Assembly (NCBI GenBank): GCA_963580455.1
Contig: OY756957.1
Coordinates: 30,286,501 to 30,350,500 of the forward strand
Length of the DNA: 64,000 nucleotides
Origin: Euonymus europaeus
Taxonomy: Eukaryota; Streptophyta; Magnoliopsida; Celastrales; Celastraceae
Direction of reading: 5' to 3'
Part shown: positions 21,519 through 33,159 of the stretch, piece by piece
Position numbering within the stretch: the stretch's first letter is position 1
How the letters are laid out: every line of letters begins with the position of its first letter
Made by a program: the position numbers and the translations under genes
The notes under the pieces: model-generated
What the model saw: only the letters and a program-made list of their open reading frames with translations
Database searches by the model: none
Told to the model about the DNA's origin: nothing

Positions 21519-24246
21519 ATGGCAACTTCGAAGCTCCAAGCTCTGTGGAACCATCCAGCTGGCCCCAAAACCAGTAAGTTTTGAATCTTTTCATATCCAA
21601 TGTTTGTGTTGATTGTTGATTTTCTAATCGTGTACTTACATTTTCCTCGGGATTGGATTGAGGCGATGTATCTTCTCGCGATTTAGGGGGATGAGTCTCC
21701 TGGCTATGAAATCTGTTACTTATAGATATAGTCTCTGATACAATTATTTGGATCCTCAACTCCTGAAAACTACAAAAATCTCTCTTCATTTATCGGATTC
21801 TGTGCGTTGTATGTTTTCAGAACGGCAACGAGAATTGTACGTGTTAACAGTTGAATTTCAGCTAACAGATTGAGAGAACGAGAAAATAGTACAATTTCTT
21901 AGGAGTCGGGAGGATTCCAGAGTTAATTCATACGTTTATAATGATCTAAACTACATTTAGAATGAAATTTTTTAGATGTTTTTGCAGAGTGTACTGTGTG
22001 AAGTCATTTCTTTTAGCATGTTTTGGGTAACTGCTTGTCCCTAGGTTTTATAAAAAACTCTATCTGTTAAGCTCTGCAATATGTCATCATGCTTTTTAAT
22101 CTTTTAGATTAACCCATTTCAAGGAGGTGAAAAGTTCCCCTCTGCTAATTTGTTATGTGGAAAATTTGTTGGCCCATCATCATCATCATTATCAAAGCCT
22201 TTATGCCAAACAATTCTGTACATGAATTCATATGAGAGATCAATGAGAATCCATCACAACTAATCCTCTGTAGTCTTGGTTGATGGTAAAAATACAAGAA
22301 GATGATTTGGTGTTATAATTGCATTGCTGAGTTAACTGATCTGTCTATGCAGTCCACTTTTGGGCGCCGACTTTTAAATGGGGGATCACCATTGCTAATA
22401 TTGCTGACTTCTACAAACCACCTGAGAAAATTTCATATCCCCAACAAATAGGTATGGACCTTTTTTTATAAATTTTTTCCAGGTGCTTATTCATAAGATA
22501 ACATGTATATAGTCCCACCCAGTTCTATTATTAGTTTTGGTATGTACCAGAGAATCTAATATATGTTTCTCTGTTGCTCATTTCATTGCCTCCAGCTGTT
22601 ACCTGCACTGGAGTTGTCTGGTCTCGCTACAGCACAGTAATCACTCCGGTGAGTTTTATTATTGATTAAATGGCTTGAGTCATAGCATGACATGCATGAG
22701 ATGCAGTGGCTTTGACACTGTTATTTTGCTTTGAAATTGGATTGTTTGCACTGCATCGTTTATCTTTTTGTTAATATTTATTTTTTGGTCCATGTAATCA
22801 TATCTTTGACAGTGAAAATGTTCTTTCTTGGGTCTTGTAAGGTTGATACTGCAAACTCCTGCATACGCTATAAGTCCCCCTTTAGAAAGTGCGTCTCTGT
22901 GTGAGAGGGTAGGGCTAACATATAGGGCATTGTCTGGAGAGGAAAAGGGTGATATTGGACCGTCAGGGGTTGCTGTATATGTGAAGTTCAGCAGAGGGTG
23001 GATCAAACATAAAACAATTGAAGTTTTGATTGCTTGGTCGATACAGAACCTTAAGTATTATTCTCTGACTAGGAAATTAGTTAATGAAGGTAAACTCCTC
23101 TAATTCACAAGGTTACTATAGTGGGGAAGGCTCATTGACATATAAGATGTATCCAAACTTTATCCCGATATAACATGTGGAAAGATTTTTTTCCACTTTT
23201 CAGGAATTGAACATGTGACCTCTGGGTGCTTGGAAATTAAAATCGAGAAATTAAACTACCTTGACCCAGTCTTTCAATTGAAATGATGCTTCTGCAATAA
23301 TTTTTTATTTGCCACGTTCTAGTATTTTTCTGCACCCCTTGATCAATAGTGCATATGCTTGCCCTATTTATCTGCTTGCCCTCCAAAAAGCACAGGTAGG
23401 CTTTGTTGGGATCCCCTCCAAAAAGGCGATCTAGGAGCTTGTTAAGACTATATTGAGACTTTGAGAGGCATCTGCATCCCAATTATTCCATTACCTCTAA
23501 TCTTCTGAAATTGACTGTAAGAAGACACAGACAAGATTCCACCACCCTTGGTTAAATATTTGTATCCATTCTTTCATTTGTTGGGGCCTTCATTCTTCAT
23601 TTCTCTGATGCATCACTCTAGCGTCCGTTATCTTTTAATAATGTTCTCACTTCATGAAGCATTTTCACATTTGCTGTAATCCATTTCTGTTTATAGGTGT
23701 CTTCAGAAAATAAAAGTATTGATTATAATTCTTTGTTATCATTGATTCTAAATTGCAGAAGAATTGGAATCTCTTTAGTGTAAATGTTGCAATGGCTGGG
23801 ACAGGCATCTACCAACTTACCCGCAAATTGAGGTAAGTTGTTTGTGTTGGCAAAGTTGTTTGTTTCCGAAATATGACAAATGTCGATGCTTTACATCCTC
23901 ACTTACAGGATGGACATGATATCATTTCTTTCTTCTTGTATTTGCTAGACATGATGGTAAACTTGATATTGTATGCAGAAGTGTTAACTGGGATTTTCAA
24001 ATGTGGTAATCAGAGGGAACAATTCTGATTGGATTTTTTTTTGTTACATTTTATGAAAAATATACTGTACAAGTGGTGTTAGGTAGTTTTTTTAAGAATT
24101 ATTCCCCACTTTATCTGGGTTTTTTTTGTTTACTTTCGTGAGTTATTACCCTAGACGAAGAATTGCTGTAAGACTTATTCTTGACGCTCTACATTTTTAG
24201 GCATGACTACTCTTCTGAGGGAGAAAGAGATGTTGCCAAGGAATAA
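21519..24246 (+). CDS. Mitochondrial pyruvate carrier subunit (MPC2-type)
   Basis: MPC proteins form the inner-membrane carrier that brings cytosolic pyruvate into mitochondria. Exons 21519-21573, 22353-22451, 22596-22648, 23759-23832 and 24201-24246 join in phase and give 108 residues. The family signatures are clear: KLQALWNHPAGPKTIHFWAP, FKWGITIANIADF, PEKISYPQQIAVTCTGVVWS, then NWNLFSVNVAMAGTGIYQLT. The helices expected for a small MPC protein are present, and the C-terminus is short and polar (HDYSSEGERDVAKE). The HPAGPKT start and the overall match favour the MPC2/NRGP1 group over MPC1. The long fourth intron (23.8 kb side) holds no recognised gene. Confidence 0.93.
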
Positions 24247-25364
24247 TGAAGATCGATATATTGTTCCTCATGGTCCAAGGGTGATGGATCTCATGTTACA
24301 TTCCTGCTTTGAACTTGTGTATTCAATTTCAATTGTCATTTGATGCTTTTGCTCCGGCATAGGGCATGATCAGTAGCTAAGTTGGTTACGGATGCTATGT
24401 GATGACATGATTTGTAAAAGGACAGCGTGTGCATGTAAAGCCATTGTGAAGATCCAAATCCTCCTTTGATTATTAATAATTATGTTCTTCATTTACAATC
24501 CAGGCGGCTCAAGTCCTTTTGCGACTTAAGCTTTGGGTTTTGGTTTGTGACAAGTTTACAATTTCCTGCATCCGTGTTTTACAACGCATGCCGTCGACAG
24601 GTTTCGCCATGATTATCTGCCAGAAACTTCGATGAGCTACCTTGAAACTAAATTTAACTGGAAGTAGATCCATTTGTTCAGGCGACCTCTTACAAAAATC
24701 AGTTGTCCAGGTCTCTTATTCTTTATGATTTGAGGAAAAGTAAAAACCCACAGGCGTTGAAGTCTTCTGGTACTTCCCCTGAAACAAACCCCAATTCAAG
24801 ATTTTTGACACAGTTTCTTCCCCATTTTCCAAAATAAACACAGAACATAATCGCCCGAGCATTCGCTTGAAATGAGTTCAGTAAGGATACTAAATAATGG
24901 CTGTGCTTAACAGTAAATAATCGAAGAGGATGTCTATCTATAGTTCTATACCAGTAAAATAATGGGTGTTCGACCATATGTATACCATAACAAGCCATCA
25001 GTCAAAAAGCTATTTTAAAATTAAAGAATCCAATCAGAAAACATTTCAATTTAAGAACCATCAAAGTAAAATCTCAGAAGTACCTCAAAAAATTCAAGTT
25101 AAAAAGGGAAAATAAAGGGATTGTCCAGTAATAAAAATGAGATATTGCTATTTGGAATTGTTGCGATCGGCTCAGGAAGGAATTGCCAAATGAAGACTGC
25201 AAGTACTTGCAGAAGCTGCTCAAATTGAGTTAACCCCCTGATGAGTAGGGGCTTGATACGATAGAATTATTCTTATCCAACCAAAAAAATCAAATAGCCC
25301 CTCTTCTTCTCTTCTCAATTGTCAGATATAAGGTGAAACCTTTTGCACTCATGTCCCAACACTG
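24247..25364. other. Convergent 3' spacer
   Basis: This interval holds the 3' UTRs of the pyruvate carrier gene (plus) and the EAR-motif gene (minus). I see nothing else in it. Confidence 0.5.
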
Positions 25365-27944
25365 CTAGGAGTCAACTCTTTCCAGCTGCTCATTCATATT
25401 CTGATCAGCTTTTGAATCGGAGTCCTTGTCATGGGCAGTTAGGCCCAAACTCAAATCCAAAGTACTTTCGTTCAGATCTTGCCGTACTATTTGATTATCG
25501 CCTGAAGACTGAAAACAAGGTTAAAGCCAAATTATAACATGGAAGCTCATAGCAGTACGGCAGAGAATATGGCATAGAAATTTAAAAAGAAAAGTTGAAT
25601 GCCGTCAAAGTACTGTAGCTAGTGTATTATGGTTTGCATTGCCGAACAATCTGTATGAATGGAGTTGACTTAATCATGACAGAATACTGCAAAACATCAA
25701 GTACCAAAAGAATTGTGAAGCTATTCACCTGGCTCTCCTCCATGGGAATGTCATTTATGTCGGGTTTTTCACCAAACCCATTATTATTGGGAGTTGGCTC
25801 CACATCAATTGGACCACCGTCACTTGGTTTTGCTTCTTTATCAACCCTTTCTGCTGCCTCAATTTCCTCTGCTTCCTTCATTCCTTCCTCCAGCAAGGCA
25901 ATCTGCAATGAATTGGAAATCATCACCCATTTATTAACCACAAAAAAGTCCAAAGAAAAAGAAAAAAAAATCCAAGGAAGTAAAAAGAAAAATACAACCA
26001 TGCAAGGCTTAACCACATTACAAAATCATAAGCATCAACAAGTAAACGTCTGAATTTGGCAGGCTGGTGCTTTACAGACACCGACTATTCTAAAAAAAAG
26101 GGTTGATTTGACAAGTCCAGTTCAGCTATCCCTAGGCTATACTTGTCTCCTATGTTATACATTTACCGTCCTAACTAATGATGGGATAACACACATCAAC
26201 ATAGATGCCCATTTCTAACACTCCAGACCATAAGGTAACATCCCAACTCGGGATTATGCCATGAAACTAGAGCACTTGTATTTCCTAAATAATCCTGATG
26301 CCATATTTGTGGCACTCCACTGGACCACCTCACAGGCTCACAGTCATAAAAGCAACGCAGAATCATTAATATCCACATAATATTGACAATACATAAGAGA
26401 ATAATAAGAATCATACAAATAGCAAAGTGACAACAACCACCAAATTAAACCTGGCTACATAGTCTAAGCTATATTTTTCTACCATATGAATGAAGAAACT
26501 AAGCAAGAAGAGGAACAAGAAATTCATTAAATTGCATAAATATTAAATAAAATTCAACAGGTAACTGATTACCAAGTACTGCAATCAATCCAGAAAGGCA
26601 CCTCTTGCATGATAAGTTCACGATCCGGACCATTTTAACCTTTTTTAAACACATTAGTGCATCCACAAACACAAAGCGCAGTTTTTAGAGGCTCAAATTC
26701 TACTCAAATGCTGGATCACAAACCCACCAGGCCACCACTCGAACTAGGTGGTATCTTACTGTTACCTATATGACTGGGGGAACATTCCACCAATGAACTG
26801 ATTTCGCTACAAATCAGCTAAAAAACATATCTAATATTGTCGTTGAAAATATGATCCCTAGAGTGCCAGACATCCATGATGTAACTAGCTCAGAGTGAAA
26901 ATTAAATAAATTCTCTCAAAAATTAACCTTCATCCTGCAAAGCCATCATTCTTCCACACGATGACTGTAAATAGATTCAATTTGATCTTAAAGTAAAAAA
27001 CTTTCATACAACTGATAAAAACATAGTCATATCAATTGCTAATATAAGATCACTTATAAATCTGAGCTAAAGGATTAAGAGTTACCACTTAGAATGGTCA
27101 ACTCTCTCATCAGTCACTTCAAGGAACCTGTTATTTTTCTTGGCATTCAGGTAGTCATACAACATAAATAACAATACAGGTCAATACACCTAATTATTGA
27201 ATTCCTAAGTTCTGTAAATGTGGATCGTCAAAAAAAATTGAAATTCCCTCGAAAGTTTCTATCTTTTTGTAAACTATATTCTAAAACCATGATTTCTCAC
27301 TCAACCCAATCTCGCTAGAAGTCAGTCCGAGATCTTCAAATAAGCTGTCAATCTTCAAAACACTGCGCACCGTTTACAGCAAACCAACCTCAAAATCAAG
27401 CATCATCAGAAGACCCAATTCCTCACTCAATACTATCTATCAAAACTATTCCAGATTCGCACAATAAACTCCCAAAAATCCAAGAATGAAAATCCTCCAA
27501 GAAATCACAGACTCTACATAACAGACACGATCCAACAAGAAAGATCCAAAACAATTTAAGAGTCAAAATTGGCATGTAGAATACCGGAATGTACTTGAAT
27601 TTACGGCGAGGAGGCTCCTCTGGCGCTGCAGCAACCACGGCCTCGTCCTTGTCAGAAGTCATGTCGTTATTACCGTTGTTTTCTCTTCGGATCGAAGGGG
27701 TCCACTTGTAAAGCAAGAGATGCGAGCTGTTATTACCGTTTGTAATCGATGCTGTTGTACCGTTGGAGGTACTGTTGCGGAGGTGGTGGTGGTGACTCTG
27801 AGAGGAACTGTTGTTATTGTTGGTTGTGGCGGAAGGCGAGACGTGAACCCATCTCTTCTTCCACTTCCTTACTGGCCCATTGAACACCGTGGCAGGCCCG
27901 TACCGAGTCGAGGATCGCCCGAGTCGCGCTCCCACCCCCTCCAT
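25365..27944 (-). CDS. Plant-specific protein of unknown function with a C-terminal EAR-like motif
   Basis: Exons 27944-27585, 25902-25729 and 25508-25365 are all phase 0 and give 225 residues; the first intron is 1682 bp. The N-terminus MEGVGARLGRSSTRYGPATV, then NGPVRKWKKRWVHVSP is the conserved mark of a plant family I know only as uncharacterised. A low-complexity Asn/Ser/His stretch follows, then HLLLYKWTP and PRRKFKYIPV. Exon 2 starts IALLEEGMKEAEEIEAAERV, an acidic helix. The last exon contains DLNESTLDLSLGL, which has the LxLxL form of an EAR repression motif and a DLN element. RKWKKRW is a plausible nuclear signal. A co-repressor role would be inference only. Confidence 0.85.
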
Positions 27945-28151
27945 GGACTCAGTCTCTCTGGATCAGCACCGGATCGGCTGAGTTTACGAATCGCACTTTT
28001 TTTATAATTTTAAAAAAGGAAAATATTTTTCTCTCTTTTAGTCGATGTTTCCTTTTTGGTCTTTATACGACTTTTGGATTGCGTGCGGAAGGGTACGGGG
28101 TTACAATTCTAGAGAGCAGAGACTAAAAATCAGGGCCGCACAAACTATGGG

Positions 28152-28267
28152 TCCGTTTGGATCAGCTTATACTCTAGCGTATACTCTGTCACCCATACTC
28201 CAGACACTCTCAGCTTTTACGTTTTACGAGAGCTTATACTCTATGAAAATACTCTGATCCAAACGGA
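28152..28267. mobile_element. Small TIR element (MITE) with TCCGTTTGGATCAG ends
   Basis: A 14-bp perfect inverted repeat, TCCGTTTGGATCAG at 28152-28165 and its complement at 28254-28267, bounds a 116-bp non-coding element. The interior repeats GCTTATACTCT in both orientations. No clear target duplication was found. A similar start (TCCGTTTGGAT, GATAGCGTAT) occurs near 61364. Confidence 0.75.
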
Positions 28268-28615
28268 GGCTATACTACTGTTTCGGAAAATAGTGTAGTG
28301 ATTTTGCTTCGATGATTGGTTTTGTTTCCTTTAATTTGGGGACAAAATGACAAATTTCTTTTTTCTCATTTAAACAAACTTTTTTTATTGGGTAATGATT
28401 GTGCATTAGATAAATATGATTGGCCAATTAATAATTAATAAGCATTTTTAAAATTGCTTACGTGGATTATAGAGTTTTTTTTTTTTTTACTTAAGGAGGT
28501 GAGGCTTCCACAAGGAGGCAATACAGATAGCTAGGGCTATTAAAAAAATTTGACATAATCGAAAAAACCCCTGATTCATGTTTTGTTATTGTTTTTGTAT
28601 TATGTGGCTGAACAG

Positions 28616-28719
28616 AAACTCAGGTGTCGATGAGCATTGGGCGCATCCTTGCTCAAAGGGTTGTGCCAGTGCTTTCGAGTGACGGTCCAAAAGAGCTCGC
28701 TGCAAGGGTTATTCGAGAG
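28616..28719 (+). pseudogene. Orphan exon-like segment of unknown origin
   Basis: A 104-bp segment open in one frame (TQVSMSIGRILAQRVVPVLS, then SDGPKELAARVIRE) sits between an acceptor-like GGCTGAACAG and a donor-like GAG|GTAAGA. The translation has the composition of a real protein, but I cannot name the family. No partner exons with clear support were found upstream or downstream. It is probably a captured or left-behind exon. Confidence 0.4.
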
Positions 28720-29686
28720 GTAAGAACACATCAAGTTCATAGACCACCATCACCTTCACTTGTCTACAATAAGAATGAGTTTGCCATGTCAGAATATAAT
28801 CTTTAGAGCACTTGTCTGATGCAATTCCTGTGGTTTTAAGTAATCTATATTTATTTTCTGAACTCGAATTATACATACAAAATTGTACGACTAGATGAAA
28901 AGATATGTAGTTCTTATTTTACGCTTTGTAGAATATCGATCTAGTTGTATTTGTATTTTGTGAACCTTGTTCTCTCATTATAATTAAAGGAACGTAAGTT
29001 GTATGTCGAGTCAGTGGCTGCATTATGTGAATATTTGATATTTTGGAGAGAAGATGGCGTCCCCTCATTTGGAACAAAGATGACCCGGATGAATATATTT
29101 AGCTACAAGAGAAATCTTGTTTTTCTTTTCTTTTTAGGCTTCAGTTATGATCTTAGATAATGATACATAATATAACTACTTCTCAATGTTAGCTTTTATG
29201 CAGTTGGTATGTTCAGGCTTAAATGATAACCTCTTGCTAAATATATTTATTTGATTACTCACCCCAACGAAAACTATAAATTGTACTAATTAACACTAAT
29301 TTTGCCCATCTTTGATGATGAACTGCTGAAATATTCACCTTCATTGCGTTATTCTTCAATCTCTGTTCTCTCCTATGTCAGATTTATTATCAATTGCATA
29401 TATTCAGAACATGATAGGAAGAGAATCACAAGTGTCTTGAGTCCCTTGAGGATCTTAAATGGTTCCGAAATTGTGGTTGGAAAATGCCGTTGGCGATGAA
29501 GAATGAACACATGGCTGCAAGAATGTCTTTGTCAACGGTGATTTTGTGTTTTTACTGTAATTCTGAGTATAAATGCTCATTTTATCAAAGCCTACTCAAA
29601 CAAGAGTAGAACTCTTGTTGTTGTTGTTTTTTTTTTAACTCAAATGAAATAACTAATCAAATGCATTGCTATAGTGTCATGTCATT

Positions 29687-30038
29687 TAGGGGTGGCAAAA
29701 AAATCGATTTCAATGGGTTCCAAGTAAGAAAATATAAGATGTTTTATGAAATATTTGCATGTTCAAATCAAAATTAATTTAAATTTGAAGATGTAATTGA
29801 CCATACTTAGATCAGTTTAAATTTAGATAAGTAAATTGAATAATAATTCAATTAGGATTAGAATATGGACAATTAGATTTGACAACAAAAAATTTGTTTC
29901 GACCCGAACTTGGTTTTAAACTAGACAAACTCTTTGTATTTGAACTCAAATTTCGGACAGATAATTTATGTCCAATCTTATTTAATCCAAGTCAAAAAAA
30001 ATTGAGTATCCAAATTAATCAAAATTTTGCCACCCCTA
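29687..30038. mobile_element. hAT-like MITE with TAGGGGTGGC ends, copy 1
   Basis: TAGGGGTGGCAAAA at the left and TTTTGCCACCCCTA at the right form a perfect terminal inverted repeat around 352 bp of AT-rich non-coding DNA. The flanking 8-mers ATGTCATT and GTTTCATT agree at 6 of 8 positions, the target-site size of hAT elements. A related copy lies at 57762-58174. Confidence 0.7.
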
Positions 30039-31174
30039 GTTTCATTTCATCCACTCAAAATAACGGTGCACCTTGACACAAAGAATGTGTTTTACCGAAT
30101 CACTTCTCTCTAAAGATGTGCGGCTAGGATCCTTTCATTTCCCTCGTAAACGGCTTTATAAGCACCACCACATCACCCTAGAGTTAGGCTTTACTCTGCT
30201 CTTCCTTCTTCGGCCACTGTAATATCCATTATCCTGTAAAAAAAATTAGGGTTTATATTTTTTTCTTTTGCGATTTTTTTGATGGTGAGGCTGCATGTAC
30301 CAAGAGAAGGGATTGATCAGTGCCCTTGATCTTGAATTGCCAGATCGGCTGTAGCTAAATCGAAACAGGCGGAGAAGTTAACTGGCCGGTTGTTGTCCGA
30401 GATTTCAACGAAGTCTCTGTCTGTCGACATATCTGCTTACCGAACTTCTCACATTTTCACTTTCTTCTTCTTCAATTTTAAATTTATTTCTAAAAAATGA
30501 GTTAATGTTTCGTGTTTATTGGATGAGAAGGGAGAGAGTAGTGAAACAGCATAGGATTTAGCCGTTTTGAGAGACCCTTTTCACACACTGATCTCTTTTG
30601 GGGTCACTTTCCAGGCAAGCTGCCTTGATTTTCCAGCAGGTTGCGTCTATGGGTGCCCACATTACTTCCTCCTCTTTTGACATTCGTATTTCGAGATTTA
30701 ATTTCTAATCTGCTTCTTTGAGTTCTGTTTGCTGTACATTCTTTAACAATGCAAGTATGAAATTCATTTGTTTTTTTTTTGTTTTTTTGTACTTCCATCA
30801 AAATTATTTTGAGTTATCTCTTTGACGCAAGTGTCCTATAATTATCTGGTGTGTAGGTTTAGGGTTAACGCTGCTCTTTTCCTTTTTTCGGCCAAGCCGA
30901 GTCCAATTGACAAAAAAAACACTATTTAAACTGCGAGTGTACTAGAACCCTAAAACCTAATTGGAAGATAAAAGCCCAAATAGAGGCCTTTTGAGCGGGG
31001 CTTGGTATTGGATTGATGGAGCGAGTCGAGGGGGTATGAAGCGAGGGGTAAGAGTTTACCCTCACTCTGATTGAACGGTAGGAATTGAGGGGAGGGTTGG
31101 AGAGGGGTGCTTTTTCACTCTCAATGGTTGCAAGTTTAATGGCTTTTTCACTCTCAATGGTTGGAGAGTGACGG
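30039..31174. other. Spacer with TATA and telo-box-like signals but no recognised gene
   Basis: GGCTTTATAAGC near 30150, CCCTAGAGTTAGG and TTAGGGTTT near 30245 resemble the promoter and leader of a translation-related gene. The sequence behind them (ATGGTGAGGCTGCATG at 30281) stops after a few codons. An RNA gene is possible but I cannot support one. Confidence 0.3.
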
Positions 31175-31177
31175 TTA

Positions 31178-31978
31178 GGGCAACCGCAATGGTTGCAAGT
31201 TTAATGGCCCAACAATTTTGTTTTTGGGTCTCATATCTATCTCACAAAAACATAATTTTCAATACAATCAAATCAGCATAACACATATTTCAATACTGCC
31301 ACATCACCAAAACACATCTCCCAATACAAAATCATTATACAACCCAACTATTTTCTTATCCTTCATACGGATCGGGGGGGCGTGCAGTGGTTTTCACCAC
31401 TGCACGTGTCCAGTGCCCTACTTTTGGGGCACTAATTTTTTTTGAAAAAATATGAAAAAATTATAAATGTGTAATATACATCGTAACGATCCCAACGGTA
31501 TATTTTTTGTTCGAAACAAAAATCAAAATCATTGTGAAACATAGGTGACAATTCTAAACCGTCGGATTTAAAATCTAAACATTCAGTTTTAGATCACAAT
31601 GATTTTGATTTTTGTTTCGAACAAAAAATATACCGTTGGGATCGTTACGATGTATACTACACATTTATAATTTTTTCATATTTTTTCAAAAAAAATTAGT
31701 GCCCTGCCCCAAAAGTGGGGCACTGGACGGATGCAGTGGTTTTCACCACTACATGCCCCCCGATCCCCTTCATATTATCCCATCAAATTTATACCAAAAT
31801 CAAGGCTGGGTCCCACTTTTATTATAAAAAGTAAAAAGTCAAGCCACATCATTATCCACATCACCAAAATACATATCTCAATACAACCACATCAACAAAA
31901 CACATTTTTCAATACAGCCACATCAATAAAATAAATTAACTTTGTTGACCTATTAAATTTACACCATTGCAATTGCCC
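31178..31978. mobile_element. Tourist-like (PIF/Harbinger type) element carrying a nested insertion
   Basis: The left end GGGCAACCGCAATGGTTGC and the right end, read on the other strand, GGGCAATTGCAATGGTG match with few changes. Each end abuts a TTA trinucleotide (31175-31177 and 31979-31981), the target duplication expected of PIF/Harbinger elements. About 400 bp belong to this element; the rest is the younger element at 31369-31766. The interior is repetitive AT-rich sequence (CATCACCAAAACACAT, TTTCAATAC repeats) with no coding region. Partial relatives occur at 49871-50520. Confidence 0.75.
31369..31766. mobile_element. 398-bp hairpin MITE (Mutator-like) nested in the Tourist-like element
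   Basis: The element is nearly one long palindrome: each arm is about 160-190 bp and starts GGATCGGGGGG. The arms contain GTGGTTTTCACCACT, AGTGCCCT/GGGGCACT and ATATACCGTTGGGATCGTTA with its complement. It is flanked by CCTTCATAC (31360-31368) and CCTTCATAT (31767-31775), a 9-bp target duplication with one changed base. Long inverted repeats plus a 9-bp duplication point to a Mutator-derived MITE. A transcript would fold into a long hairpin. Confidence 0.88.
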
Positions 31979-33159
31979 TTATGACGTCAAACATGATTTT
32001 CATGTCGAGTTGGTATCATATCATTGGTTTCCTCCATAGACTAGTCCGGCCACAAGGGTCTGGTAAGAAAAGCAAGCTTGTGATAAGATGAAATTTGCTG
32101 TTTTTTTTTTTTTTTATGATGAAATTTGCAGTTGATTCAATGAAATGTAAACCATCCACTGGGGCCATGATAAGGCAGTTCACCTTCTGTTAAGGCCCAT
32201 GAACTGGTGTTTATATGGGCCTAAATTGTAATTGGGCCTCCATGGTCCAATTGTATGTTATCATTAAAAGATTACAGTATGCATGAGATAATATAAATTG
32301 ATATAAAAAGTAATGTCTGCTATAGACACTACCAAGCAAAAAAATTAGAATTTTGGACTGATCCCGGCCCGGCCCCTTCTTTCTTTTTTCCACTTCATTT
32401 CTTACATCCTTCTAGCCTCTCCTGTTTTATTTCAACCAATATATTTCAGCCGGGATGCTACATGACGAATACATGAGGGAGTTTGTTCGATTTTCTCAAA
32501 CTGCTTAATTCAAGTGACGACTATAATTATTTAATAGCTATAACTAAATTTCTCTTCCCAAACTGCTTAATTCAAGTGATATTATATATTTTTCTCTCCA
32601 TTAACATTCCTCGCAATCCAAACAATCTACAATCTCTCATTTGACTCTCCGTCGCTTAACTTTACTTAACTCTCTCTTCTCTATCCAAAGTTACAAACAT
32701 AACTTTAGAAGATAAAATTGTAACACATTTGAACCCAGTAAAATAAAATATGGAACGGATTTTATGCTCAGCATATATTGGCTTCAGTTGGGCCCAAGAA
32801 CAAATGAATTTTGTCATTTTTGATGTGGAGCTTGGCCCTAAAACTTGATTCAGTCCCTTTATAGAACTTAGCACTAGACTTTTAACAAAATGGTTTGTGT
32901 TGTTGTCAATGATTTTGTAACTTGTTACGAATGAATAAGAACGAACACTAATGTCATGTGTCTAAATGAAAATTTGCATTTGGATTTGACATGGTACACG
33001 ATACATAGGAGCAAACCTAAACATTGCGCTATCGGGCGCAACAAAAAAAATTGATATGATACTGCAAACTGGAAGGCTTCCCAAATTAATATTTCTTTAT
33101 TTAGAAAAAAAAGCACCAAAATATTAGTTGAGGAAACTTTTGCCATAACCGACTTCATT

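Noticed and set aside
30281..30340. ATG after TATA and telo-box-like sequences, resembling a ribosomal protein gene start
   Set aside because: The frame stops after 15 codons and no exon continuation or known RNA fold is visible.
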